Positions 38,335 through 46,234 of a DNA stretch of 64,000 nt are shown here, piece after piece. Position 1 is the first letter of the stretch, and each line of letters starts with the position of its first letter. Source of the stretch: Mycobacterium sp. MBM. GTDB taxonomy: Bacteria; Actinomycetota; Actinomycetes; Mycobacteriales; Mycobacteriaceae. The translations under genes and the position numbers were made by a program. The stretch lies in contig JAKJHY010000001.1 in the NCBI GenBank assembly GCA_021648845.1, positions 1 through 64,000 on the forward strand, in the 5' to 3' direction. The notes under the pieces were generated by a model, which saw nothing but the letters and a program-made list of their open reading frames with translations, was not told where the DNA came from and searched no databases.

Positions 38335-39171
38335 ATGCCGCGCTACGCGCTCAACCCCGCGATGGCGGTCCTGCTGCGGCCCGAGGGGACGGTGCAGGTC
38401 GGCTGGGATCCGCGCCGCGCCGTGCTGGTGCACCCGCCGGCCGGACTGACCGGACCCCAGCTGGCCCGGCTGCTGCGGCGCCTGCAGGTCCCGGTCACCG
38501 CCGCCGAATTGAGCACCCACACCGGTGATCTCGACGTGCCTGCGGACACCGTCACCGGGCTGCTGGACGCGCTCGTCGCCGCCGGGGTGGTGACCCGTAC
38601 CCGACCGCCGCGGCGGTCGGTGTCGGTGCGGGTGCACGGCCGCGGGCCGCTGTCGGATCTGCTCACCGGGTCACTGCGCTGTTCGGGGACCCGGGTGACG
38701 CGCAGCAGCCGGCGCCATGCCGTGGTCACCGCCGAGCACACCGATCTGGTCGTGCTGGCCGACGCGCTCATCACCGATCCGCGAATACTGCGCGATCTGC
38801 ATGCTGCCCGGGTGCCGCACCTTCCGGTCCGGGTGCGCGACGGCACCGGCTTGGTGGGGCCGCTGGTGATCCCCGGACTGACATCGTGTCTGGCATGCGC
38901 CGATCTGCATCGCAGCGAGCGGGATGCGGCCTGGCCGGCGCTGGCCGCCCAGCTGCGGCACGCCGTGACCACCGCCGACCGGGCCACCGTGCTCGGCACC
39001 GCGGCGCTGGCCCTCACTCAGGTGGATCTGGTGCTGCGGGCCATCCGGGACGGCGCGGGCACCGAGGGGCCGCCGGAACCCATCACGCTGGACACCACCG
39101 TCGAATTCGATGTCAGCACCGGCTCGGTGCTGACCAGGCGCTGGTCACGTCACCCGGCCTGCGGATGCTGA
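38335..39171 (+). CDS. cyclodehydratase-like / TOMM leader-peptide-binding protein (Rv3196-like)
   Basis: A 278-residue protein with an N-terminal winged-helix-like part (RYALNPAMAVLLRPEGTVQVGW, then a helical LARLLRRLQVPVTAAELS) and a C-terminal part resembling the ocin/cyclodehydratase (YcaO partner, E1-like) module, with VPHLPVRVRDGTGLVGPLV and a Cys pair in TSCLACADLHRSERDAAWP. Such proteins help modify ribosomal peptides in some bacteria, but no YcaO or precursor peptide gene is nearby. The gene is conserved at this position across mycobacteria, so a housekeeping role is more likely. Confidence 0.75.
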   Translation: MPRYALNPAMAVLLRPEGTVQVGWDPRRAVLVHPPAGLTGPQLARLLRRLQVPVTAAELSTHTGDLDVPADTVTGLLDALVAAGVVTRTRPPRRSVSVRVHGRGPLSDLLTGSLRCSGTRVTRSSRRHAVVTAEHTDLVVLADALITDPRILRDLHAARVPHLPVRVRDGTGLVGPLVIPGLTSCLACADLHRSERDAAWPALAAQLRHAVTTADRATVLGTAALALTQVDLVLRAIRDGAGTEGPPEPITLDTTVEFDVSTGSVLTRRWSRHPACGC

Positions 39172-39213
39172 GGTCACATGTCGCCCGTTCGTTGCAGCAC
39201 ATTCAGGGTCGTC

Positions 39214-40545
39214 ATGGATGATGGAGAGGTGTCAGAAATCAAAAGAGGCAGCGTCGCGCGCAACGCGAAGCTGGCCTCACTCCCCGTCGGTATGGCCGGA
39301 CGGGCCGCGCTCGGGATCGGCAAGCGGCTGGCCGGCAAATCGAAGGACGAAGTCACCGCGGAGCTGATGGACAAGGCGGCCCAACAGCTGTTCACCGTGC
39401 TCGGTGAACTCAAGGGCGGGGCCATGAAGGTCGGGCAGGCCCTCTCGGTGATGGAAGCCGCGATCCCCGAGCAGTACGGCAAGCCCTACCGCGAGGCGCT
39501 GACCAAACTGCAGCGCGAGGCCCCGCCGCTGCCGGCAGCCAAGGTGCACCGCGTCCTGGACGGGCAGCTCGGCACCAAATGGCGTGAACGATTCCGCTCC
39601 TTCGACGACACACCGGTCGCCTCGGCCAGCATCGGGCAGGTGCACAAGGCGGTGTGGTCGGACGGCCGCGAGGTGGCGGTCAAGATCCAGTACCCGGGCG
39701 CCGATGAGGCGTTGCGCGCCGACCTGAAAACCATCCAGCGGTTGACCGGGGTGTTCAAACAGCTCGCCCCGGGCGCCGATATCGAGAGTGTGGTCGCCGA
39801 ACTGATCGAGCGCACCGAGATGGAACTGGATTACCGGCTCGAAGCCGACAACCAACGCGCCTTCGCCAAGGCCTACGCCGACGACCCGCATTTCGTGGTG
39901 CCCGCGGTGATCGCGAGCGCACCCAAGGTCGTCATCGCCGAATGGATCGAAGGCGTCCCGATGTCGGTCATCATCCGCGAGGGCACCCCCGAACAACGCG
40001 ACACGATGGGCACCCGACTCACCGAACTGACCTTCGGGGCGCCCAAGCGGCTGGAGATGATGCACGGCGACGCGCACCCAGGCAACTTCATGCTGATGCC
40101 CGACGGACGGATGGGCGTCATCGATTTCGGTGCCGTCGCACCACTTCCCGGCGGATTCCCGGCCACACTGGGCACCTGCATCCGGCTGGCCAGGGACAAG
40201 AACTACGTTGAACTGTTACCGGCGATGCAGGCCGCCGGGTTCATCCAGAAGGGTGAGCAGGTCTCGGCGCAGGAGATCGACGACATGCTACGCCAGTACG
40301 TCGAACCGGTGCAGACCGAGGTCTTCCACTACACCCGGCGCTGGCTGCAGCGGATGGCTGCCGGCCAGATGGACAACTCGGTGGCCCAGCTGAAGATGGC
40401 GCGCCAACTCGATCTGCCGGCCAACCTGGCCATCCCACTGCGGGTGATCGCGTCGACCATCGCGATCTGCTGCCAGCTCGATGCCCATGTTCCGGTGAAA
40501 GCCATTGCCACCGAGTTCGTTCCGGGTTTCACCGAAGCGGCTTAG
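39214..40545 (+). CDS. ABC1/UbiB-family atypical kinase (Rv3197-like)
   Basis: A 443-residue ABC1/ADCK-type protein kinase-like ATPase. The signature KGGAMKVGQALSVME (KxGQ motif) is near residue 70, ASASIGQVHKAVW forms the Ala-rich nucleotide loop, VAVKIQYPG holds the active-site Lys, MHGDAHPGNFML the catalytic loop and GVIDFGAVAPLP the DFG-type metal site. The start is uncertain: ATG 39214 or GTG 39229, the latter behind GGAGAG. It lies directly upstream of, and converges with, whiB7. In M. tuberculosis the neighbouring kinase gene is reported to belong to the WhiB7 regulon; that cannot be tested here. Confidence 0.9.
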   Translation: MDDGEVSEIKRGSVARNAKLASLPVGMAGRAALGIGKRLAGKSKDEVTAELMDKAAQQLFTVLGELKGGAMKVGQALSVMEAAIPEQYGKPYREALTKLQREAPPLPAAKVHRVLDGQLGTKWRERFRSFDDTPVASASIGQVHKAVWSDGREVAVKIQYPGADEALRADLKTIQRLTGVFKQLAPGADIESVVAELIERTEMELDYRLEADNQRAFAKAYADDPHFVVPAVIASAPKVVIAEWIEGVPMSVIIREGTPEQRDTMGTRLTELTFGAPKRLEMMHGDAHPGNFMLMPDGRMGVIDFGAVAPLPGGFPATLGTCIRLARDKNYVELLPAMQAAGFIQKGEQVSAQEIDDMLRQYVEPVQTEVFHYTRRWLQRMAAGQMDNSVAQLKMARQLDLPANLAIPLRVIASTIAICCQLDAHVPVKAIATEFVPGFTEAA

Positions 40546-40560
40546 CGGCGGGGCCGCCAA

Positions 40561-40586
40561 GCGGCCTAGCGGTGAAGCTAGGCCGC
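40561..40586. terminator. bidirectional hairpin between the ABC1 kinase gene and whiB7
   Basis: GCGGCCTAGC (40561-40570) and GCTAGGCCGC (40577-40586), a perfect 10-base stem with loop GGTGAA. It includes the whiB7 stop codon (40578-40580) and lies just past the kinase stop, so it can end transcripts from both convergent genes. Confidence 0.65.
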
Positions 40587-40856
40587 CTGGCCCTCCCGGG
40601 TGTCCTTACGCGGACGTCCACGCGGCCGCTTGCGGGCCACGATCGCACCGCGCTCGATGATCTCACCACCCCAGACGCCCCACGGTTCCTGACGCTCCAG
40701 CGCCTCGTTCAAGCACAGATTCCGAATCGGGCATTGCGCGCACAAGGCCTTGGCGCGCTCCAATTCCGACGGGCTCTCGGCGAACCAGAGGTCCGGATCG
40801 GCCTCGTGGCACGGCACCGCGGGCAGTGTTCGTTGCAGGCATGCCTGGACGGACAT
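40578..40856 (-). CDS. whiB7: transcriptional activator WhiB7
   Basis: A 92-residue WhiB-family iron-sulfur protein. The cluster ligands are Cys16, Cys39, Cys42 and Cys48 (the latter three in CAQCPIRNLC); the EPWGVWGGE turn is at residues 57-65, and the C-terminal AT-hook RGRPRK at 79-84 identifies WhiB7. It binds AT-rich DNA next to -35 boxes together with the principal sigma factor and activates intrinsic resistance genes after ribosome-targeting antibiotics. A 58-codon upstream ORF and an intrinsic terminator precede it, forming the known attenuator architecture. It also activates its own promoter in characterised species. Confidence 0.97.
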   Translation of the reverse strand: MSVQACLQRTLPAVPCHEADPDLWFAESPSELERAKALCAQCPIRNLCLNEALERQEPWGVWGGEIIERGAIVARKRPRGRPRKDTREGQAA

Positions 40857-40934
40857 GTCTTTCCTACTTCCTGGTCGTTGTTTCGGTGTCGGTGTAAAGA
40901 CCGGACCGGGCGACCAGAGTGTTCGGGTGTTCCG

Positions 40935-40975
40935 AAAACAATGGCCACGGATCCGGTTGACTCGGGTCCGTGGCC
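40935..40975 (-). terminator. whiB7 leader attenuator terminator
   Basis: On the minus strand GGCCACGGA is paired with TCCGTGGCC across 40975-40943, with CCG/CGG extending the stem, followed by ATTGTTTT (40942-40935). This is a classical intrinsic terminator lying after the upstream ORF and 79 bases before whiB7. In the known mechanism, ribosome stalling in the leader ORF prevents its formation and lets transcription reach whiB7. Confidence 0.85.
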
Positions 40976-40997
40976 TTCTCGGCGGTTCTGGGGCTAC

Positions 40998-41174
40998 CTA
41001 GGTGGTACCCACTTCACGGACTCGGTGGTCGTCGGCGTTGCGGCGCTTATGCTGCGGCGCGGCGGCAGCGGGCGCCCATCCGGCTCGATGCGTGGCGGGG
41101 ACGCCGACGACGGCGTGGACGGACAGCGGCATACCGCTGGCGTTTACGCCGTGCTGCATGGTGAAAATCGTCAT
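40998..41174 (-). CDS. whiB7 leader peptide (upstream ORF)
   Basis: A 58-codon ORF from ATG 41174 to TAG 40998, beginning MTIFTMQHGVNASG and ending VREVGTT. AGGAGGG lies ten bases upstream of the ATG. Its place between the promoter and the attenuator terminator matches the conserved regulatory uORF of mycobacterial whiB7, whose translation state sets read-through. The peptide itself is thought to have little function; the basic part QHKRRNADDHR near its end may influence ribosome speed. Confidence 0.85.
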   Translation of the reverse strand: MTIFTMQHGVNASGMPLSVHAVVGVPATHRAGWAPAAAAPQHKRRNADDHRVREVGTT

Positions 41175-41241
41175 GATGCCGAATCCCTCCTCTCGCCTGA
41201 CAAAGAAGTAGTCCCGATGGAACGTGTGATCTTGAGGCTAG

Positions 41242-41272
41242 AGCGTAACAGCCACAACGCACAAGCGATTTT
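41242..41272 (-). promoter_or_regulatory. predicted whiB7 promoter with AT-rich WhiB7 box
   Basis: On the minus strand AAAAT (41272-41268) precedes the -35 area, and TACGCT (41247-41242) forms the -10, about 70 bases before the leader ORF. An AT-rich run next to the -35 is the reported recognition element of WhiB7-SigA, so autoactivation is expected. The exact -35 hexamer is unclear. Confidence 0.6.
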
Positions 41273-41331
41273 CTGACCAGCACATTTGGCGGAATATGCG
41301 CGAAACGTGGCCGGAGTTTGCGCTCCCGTTG

Positions 41332-43422
41332 TCAGGACCGGGCCTTCACCAGGGCCAGCACATCGGGGCCGTACTGCTCCAGCTTGCGGGCACCGATGCC
41401 GGGGATCGCCACCAGCGCGGCCGCATCGGCCGGCAGCGTCTCGGCGATGGCGATCAGGGTGTTATCGGTGAACACCACGAAGGCGGGCACCTTCATCTCC
41501 TGGGAGATCCGCAGCCGCCAGTCCTTGAGCTCGGCCAACAGTTCGGTGTCGATATCGGAGGGACAGCTCTCACAGCGGCGCAACATGATCGCCGTCCGCG
41601 AGTTCAGCGCCCCATTGCACACCCGGCAGCGCGGCGCCGCCCCCTTGGCGCGTCTCGGGCGTGCCGGCGCCGCATCGGCCGGCGACTGCGGGGCCACCCC
41701 GTTGAGGAACCGCGACGGGCGCCGGCCCTGCCGGCCGCCGGGCGTACGAGCCAACGCCCAGCTCAGCGCCAGATGCACCCGCGCGCGGGTGACACCGACA
41801 TAGAGCAGCCGACGCTCCTCCTCGACCGCCTCGCTGTCGGGCCCGTGAGCCAGCGCGTGCGAGATCGGCATGGTGCCGTCGGCCAGCCCCACCAGAAACA
41901 CCGCATCCCATTCCAGACCCTTCGCCGCGTGCAGCGAGGCCAGGGTGACGCCTTGCACGACCGGCGGGTGCCGGGAGTCCGCGCGCTGACGCAGCTCACC
42001 GAGCAAGGTCGCCAAGTCCAGCGAAGGCCGTTGCGCCACTTCGTCATCCACGAGGGCAGCGAGAGCGGCCAGCGCCTCCCAGCGCTCACGCGCCTGGGTG
42101 CCGGTCGGAGGTTCGGCTGTCAGCCCCAGCGGTTCCAGCAGCGCCCGAACCAGATCCGGAAGCGAATCGTGCGGGTGGTCGACATTGCGTTGCAGCGCCA
42201 CGAGCGCCTGCCGGATCTCCTGTCTGCTGAAAAATCCTTCACCGCCGCGCACCTGGAACGCGATACCGGCCTCGGTGAGCGCCTCCTCATACACCTCGGA
42301 CTGCGCGTTGATGCGGTAGAGCACCGCGATTTCGGCTGCGGGGGTGCCGGATTCGATGAGCTTGCCGATCTTCTTCGCGACGCCGGTCGCCTCGGCCACC
42401 TCATCGGGGTGCTCGGCGAAGGACGGTTTGGGGCCCGGGGCCCGCTGCCCGATCAGGTGCAGCTTGCTGCCGGCCATCCGACCGCGGGCGGCCGCAATGA
42501 CCCGGTTGGCCAGCGACACCACCTCCGGGGTGGACCGGTAGTCGCGCTCCAACCGCACCACGGTGGCCTCGGGGAAGCGCCGGGAGAAGTCGAGCAGGAA
42601 CTTCGGGGTGGCGCCGGTGAACGAGTAGATGGTCTGGTTGGCATCCCCGACCACCGTCAGGTCGTCCCGGTCGCCGAGCCAGGCGTTGAGCACCCGCTGC
42701 TGCAGCGGGGTGACGTCCTGATATTCGTCGACCACGAAACACCGGTAGCGGTCCCGGAACTCACTCGCGACCGCCGCGTCGTTCTCGATCGCCGCCGCCG
42801 TGTGCAGCAGCAGATCGTCGAAATCCAGCAGAGCCGTGCCGTCGCGGTGCGTCTTGAGCCGTTCGTAGTTGTGGTAGATCTTCGCGACGGTGCCCGCGTC
42901 CATCGGGACGTCACGCCGGGTCTTGGCGACCGCGGCGGCGTACTGCTCGGGGGTGATCAGCGAGGCCTTGGCCCATTCGATCTCACCGGCGAGATCGCGC
43001 ACGTCGTCGGTGCTGGCCTTCACCGCCGCCTTGTTCGCGGCCTGCGCCACCACCGAGAACTTGCTGTCCAGCAGCTGCCACCCGGTGTCACCGACCACCC
43101 GCGGCCAGAAGTACTGCAGCTGGCGCCGGGCCGCGGCGTGAAAGGTGACGGCCTGCACCGCGGCGGTCGGCACCCCGGACTGATCACCGAGGGCGCGCAA
43201 TCGGCTGCGCATCTCCCCGGCCGCGCGGGCGGTGAACGTCACCGCCAGCACCTGGCCGGGCGCGACATGGCCGCCCACCACCAGGTGGGCGATGCGGCGG
43301 GTGATGGTGCGGGTCTTCCCGGTGCCCGCGCCGGCCAGCACGCACACCGGGCCGCGCGGCGCGAGCACGGCCTCGCGCTGTTCGTCGTCGAGGTCGCCGA
43401 GAAGACTGTCGACGGACGGCAT
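41332..43422 (-). CDS. uvrD2: UvrD2 DNA helicase with zinc finger and HRDC domain
   Basis: A 696-residue SF1A helicase. Motif [12 protein letters not shown] (near residue 31), motif [13 protein letters not shown], motif [18 protein letters not shown], motif [18 protein letters not shown] and motif [16 protein letters not shown] are present. The C terminus carries the hallmark of actinobacterial UvrD2: a four-Cys zinc module ([11 protein letters not shown] and CESCP) and an HRDC domain ([33 protein letters not shown]). It unwinds 3'-tailed DNA in repair and is reported essential in mycobacteria. The start is chosen at ATG 43422 (alternatives 43431 and 43434); the open frame further upstream is not gene sequence. 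Confidence 0.93.
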   Translation of the reverse strand: MPSVDSLLGDLDDEQREAVLAPRGPVCVLAGAGTGKTRTITRRIAHLVVGGHVAPGQVLAVTFTARAAGEMRSRLRALGDQSGVPTAAVQAVTFHAAARRQLQYFWPRVVGDTGWQLLDSKFSVVAQAANKAAVKASTDDVRDLAGEIEWAKASLITPEQYAAAVAKTRRDVPMDAGTVAKIYHNYERLKTHRDGTALLDFDDLLLHTAAAIENDAAVASEFRDRYRCFVVDEYQDVTPLQQRVLNAWLGDRDDLTVVGDANQTIYSFTGATPKFLLDFSRRFPEATVVRLERDYRSTPEVVSLANRVIAAARGRMAGSKLHLIGQRAPGPKPSFAEHPDEVAEATGVAKKIGKLIESGTPAAEIAVLYRINAQSEVYEEALTEAGIAFQVRGGEGFFSRQEIRQALVALQRNVDHPHDSLPDLVRALLEPLGLTAEPPTGTQARERWEALAALAALVDDEVAQRPSLDLATLLGELRQRADSRHPPVVQGVTLASLHAAKGLEWDAVFLVGLADGTMPISHALAHGPDSEAVEEERRLLYVGVTRARVHLALSWALARTPGGRQGRRPSRFLNGVAPQSPADAAPARPRRAKGAAPRCRVCNGALNSRTAIMLRRCESCPSDIDTELLAELKDWRLRISQEMKVPAFVVFTDNTLIAIAETLPADAAALVAIPGIGARKLEQYGPDVLALVKARS

Positions 43423-43520
43423 GGACTCCATCATGGCAGGCGGCACCGACACGGGCAGCGCCCGTCCCGTTGCATAGGGTGGGCGGAAATACGCATCGAC
43501 GTCGATAGGTTGGTTACTCC

Positions 43521-43772
43521 ATGGCCCCAACTTCGCAAGCCCAGCTGACCATGTACACCACATCGTGGTGCGGCTTCTGCAACCGGCTCAAGACCGCGCT
43601 GAAGGCCGAGGGCATCGCCTGGGACGAGATCGACATCGAGGCCGACCCGTCGGCTGCCGAGTTCGTCGGCTCGGTGAACAACGGCAACCATGTGGTGCCG
43701 ACGGTGAAATTCGCCGACGGAACCACGCTGACCAACCCCAACGTCAAGCAGGTCAAGGCCAAGCTGGGTTAA
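43521..43772 (+). CDS. mrx1: mycoredoxin (glutaredoxin-like, mycothiol-dependent)
   Basis: An 83-residue glutaredoxin-fold oxidoreductase. The redox motif is C-G-F-C (Cys17 and Cys20) in [12 protein letters not shown]; the cis-Pro loop is [11 protein letters not shown]. It reduces mycothiol-mixed disulfides, the actinobacterial counterpart of glutaredoxin. Mycoredoxin-1 of M. tuberculosis (Rv3198A) is at the same chromosomal position next to uvrD2. Its stop overlaps the end of the convergent nudC gene by four bases. Divergent from uvrD2 with a 98-base gap. Confidence 0.92.
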   Translation: MAPTSQAQLTMYTTSWCGFCNRLKTALKAEGIAWDEIDIEADPSAAEFVGSVNNGNHVVPTVKFADGTTLTNPNVKQVKAKLG

Positions 43773-44692
43773 TCCAGCGCAGCCCAGGATTCGATGATCT
43801 CCCGGGCGATCGAGATCGAGCCCGGCAGCAGCAACCGCGACGGCGAATCGCTGCTCCAGTCCCCGTTTTCGAGCGCATCGCGGATCTCGGCGCGGGTGAA
43901 CCAGTGCGCCTCGGCGATCTCGCCGTCGTTGAACGAGAACGGCTGTTCGGGATCGCCGAGCGCGTGAAATCCCACCATCAGCGAGCGCGGGAACGGCCAG
44001 GGCTGGCTGCCCAGATACTGCACGTCGGTGACATCGAGTCCGACCTCCTCGGCGATCTCCCGGACCACACAGGACTCGAAGGACTCCCCCGCCTCCACGA
44101 ACCCGGCCAGGATCGAGAACATCCGCTGCGGCCAGATCGCCTGACGGGCCAGCACCGCGCGGTCGTGACCGTCGTGCACCAGGCAGATCACCGCCGGATC
44201 GATCCGCGGGAACTCCTCGTGACCGTTGGCGGGATTCAGCCGCGACCAGCCGGCCTTGATCGACCTGGTCGGCGCCCCGTCGACCGGGCTGTACCGGGCG
44301 TTGTCGTGCCAGTTCAGCAGGGCGGTCGCGGTGGACACCAACTGCGCGCTGGCATCGTCGAAGATCGCTCCGGCCTGGCGCAGATCGAGCACTTCGGAGT
44401 CGACCGTCGGATCCTCGGGCGCTTCCAGGGCGGCGCGGATCGCCCACACATGCCTGCCGTCCTCGAGCCGGCCCAGGAACACCGCCTGCTCCGGCGGGGC
44501 ATCGCCGAGGCCGGTGGCCCTGCCGAGCACGACGCTGCCGCCCGCAATCAGCACCTGGTTGCGGTGATCCACCCGCAGCACCAACGCATCGGCCCAGCCG
44601 GCAATGGCGGCGTCGATATCGGTGCGCAGAGTGTCGGCGCGGTCGGCCCCGACCCGGGACAGCAGGGGCACATTGCGCAGCGTGAAACTCAA
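43769..44692 (-). CDS. nudC: NADH/NAD+ pyrophosphatase NudC
   Basis: A 307-residue Nudix hydrolase. The Nudix box GFVEAGESFESCVVREIAEE (followed by VGL) is complete, and the NudC-specific motif SQPWPFPRS follows about 15 residues later. It hydrolyses NADH and NAD+ (and can remove NAD caps from RNA, and detoxifies isoniazid/ethionamide-NAD adducts in mycobacteria). The zinc-binding cysteines of the E. coli enzyme are not evident, as in other mycobacterial NudC. TTG start at 44692, six bases after the potassium-channel stop, so the two are probably one transcript. Confidence 0.92.
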   Translation of the reverse strand: MSFTLRNVPLLSRVGADRADTLRTDIDAAIAGWADALVLRVDHRNQVLIAGGSVVLGRATGLGDAPPEQAVFLGRLEDGRHVWAIRAALEAPEDPTVDSEVLDLRQAGAIFDDASAQLVSTATALLNWHDNARYSPVDGAPTRSIKAGWSRLNPANGHEEFPRIDPAVICLVHDGHDRAVLARQAIWPQRMFSILAGFVEAGESFESCVVREIAEEVGLDVTDVQYLGSQPWPFPRSLMVGFHALGDPEQPFSFNDGEIAEAHWFTRAEIRDALENGDWSSDSPSRLLLPGSISIAREIIESWAALD

Positions 44693-44698
44693 GATCGG

Positions 44699-45787
44699 TT
44701 ACCGGTCTTCCTTGGAGCGGATATAGAGCAGCCGGTCGGTCAGCTCCAGGGCGTCGACCTGTGCGTCATCCACCCGAAGCAGCTCGCCGTTGCGGACCAC
44801 GCCGAGCACGATATCGGTGAGATGCCGCGGCGAACCGCCGACCTCCTTGGGTTCGACCTGACGCTCGGCGACGGCGAAGCCCTCGTCGGGGGTCAGCAGA
44901 TCCTCCATCATCTCGACCACACTCGGAGTCCGCGTGGCGATCCCCAGCAGCCGGCCCGCGGTCTCGGAGGTGACCACGGTGGTGTTGGCACCGGACTGCT
45001 TGAGCAGATGCTGATTCTCGGCCTCGCGGACCGCGGCGATGATGGTGGCCTTCGGGTTCAACTCCCGCGCGGTCAGGGTGACCAGCACCGCGGTGTCATC
45101 GCTGTTGGCCGCCACGATGATCGATTTCGCGTGCTGGACGCTGGCCAGCCGCAGCACCTCGGAGTCCGACGCGCTGCCCCGCACGGTGACCAGCCCGGCG
45201 CTCTTCGCCCGTTCCAACGCGGTCGGGTTTTGTTCCACGACCACGATGTCCGCCGGGGCGACATCGTCGCCGATCATCGCCGCCACCGCGGTGCGACCCT
45301 TGGTTCCGTATCCGATGACAACGGTATGGTTGCGCACGCTCTTCCTCCAACGCTGGATCTTCAACGCCTGACGCGACTGAGTGGTGAGGGTCTCGACCGT
45401 CGTACCGATCAGCACGATCAGGAATGCCACCCGCAGCGGTGTGATGATCAAGACGTTGACCAGTCGGGCGCCCTCGGTGACCGGGGTGATGTCGCCGTAA
45501 CCGGTGGTGGACAGCGACACCGTGGCGTAGTACAGGCAGTCCAGCAGCGTCAGCTTGTCCTCGGGGCCGGTGCTGCCGCTGTCGCGGTAGCCGTCGCGGT
45601 CGATGTAGACGATCAGCACCGCGGCGAACAACGCGCCCAGCGCGTAGAGCACGCGCATGAAGATGCGTCGACCCGGACTGACGTACTTGTCCGGGATGTT
45701 GATGACATCGACAAGGTCGGCGTCATGACGCGACGTCAGGTTCTGGTTGACGGCCGCCAACCGGCGGCGCAATCTACCTCTGGCCAC
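44699..45787 (-). CDS. potassium channel with RCK (TrkA) domain
   Basis: A 362-residue two-transmembrane K+ channel protein (Rv3200c-like). The first helix (RVLYALGALFAAVLIVYI) is followed by a pore loop with selectivity filter TTGYGD near residue 95 and the second helix (LVNVLIITPLRVAFLIVLIG). The cytosolic TrkA-N domain begins HTVVIGYGTKGRTAVAAM with an NAD-type GxGxxG variant, and a TrkA-C-like domain ends the protein (GGSPRHLTDIVLGVVRNGE). GTG start. Predicted tetrameric; ligand gating by nucleotides or Ca2+ is family inference. Confidence 0.9.
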   Translation of the reverse strand: MARGRLRRRLAAVNQNLTSRHDADLVDVINIPDKYVSPGRRIFMRVLYALGALFAAVLIVYIDRDGYRDSGSTGPEDKLTLLDCLYYATVSLSTTGYGDITPVTEGARLVNVLIITPLRVAFLIVLIGTTVETLTTQSRQALKIQRWRKSVRNHTVVIGYGTKGRTAVAAMIGDDVAPADIVVVEQNPTALERAKSAGLVTVRGSASDSEVLRLASVQHAKSIIVAANSDDTAVLVTLTARELNPKATIIAAVREAENQHLLKQSGANTTVVTSETAGRLLGIATRTPSVVEMMEDLLTPDEGFAVAERQVEPKEVGGSPRHLTDIVLGVVRNGELLRVDDAQVDALELTDRLLYIRSKEDR

Positions 45788-45829
45788 GTTTCACCGATCG
45801 GCGCAGGTTCGGCACGTCACAATGTAATC

Positions 45830-46234
45830 ATGACAACCCCCGCATCCGGAGATCAGCAGCAAGCAAGTGCCACCCGAGCCGTCCGGATGGGCGGGTGGCT
45901 GGTGGGCATGGGCGTCCTGCATTTCGCCGCACCCAAGCCGTTCGACACCATCGTGCCCACCGAACTGCCCGGCAGCGCCCGCTTCTACACCTACGCCTCC
46001 GGGGTGGCCGAAGCCGCGGTGGGCGGCATGCTGATCGCTCCGCGGACCCGGCGGGTGGGCGCACTGGCCGCCATCGCGCTGTTCCTCGGGGTGTTTCCCG
46101 CCAACGTCAACATGGTTCGGCTGTGGTCCCAGGAGCCGGCCAAGCCGGTCTGGATGCGCATCGGTGCGTGGGCGCGGCTGCCGCTACAGATCCCGATGAT
46201 CACCCAGGCCTACAAGATCTACCGCACCTCCTGA
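45830..46234 (+). CDS. DoxX-like small membrane protein
   Basis: A 134-residue protein with about four hydrophobic helices (GGWLVGMGVLHFAAP, SGVAEAAVGGMLIA, VGALAAIALFLGVFPANVNM and LPLQIPMITQAYKI). The HF-A-P-x-P-F-D-x-I-V-P-x-E-L-P block and the VAEAAVG segment are typical of small DoxX/YkgB-type proteins whose role is unclear (possibly redox-associated). ATG at 45830, 42 bases after the divergent channel gene. The last 16 bases overlap the end of adnB convergently. Confidence 0.8.
   Translation: MTTPASGDQQQASATRAVRMGGWLVGMGVLHFAAPKPFDTIVPTELPGSARFYTYASGVAEAAVGGMLIAPRTRRVGALAAIALFLGVFPANVNMVRLWSQEPAKPVWMRIGAWARLPLQIPMITQAYKIYRTS

Noticed and set aside
38335..39171. Ribosomal-peptide biosynthesis cluster around the cyclodehydratase-like gene
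   Set aside because: No YcaO gene, precursor peptide or dedicated transporter lies nearby; the neighbours are conserved housekeeping genes.
41296..43548. 750-codon plus-strand open frame
   Set aside because: Antisense shadow of uvrD2, with His/Arg/Gly-rich composition.
43565..46234. 889-codon plus-strand open frame
   Set aside because: It runs antisense to nudC and the potassium-channel gene; its composition (His/Arg/Gln-rich) is that of a GC-rich shadow frame. Only its end (45830-46234) is a real gene.
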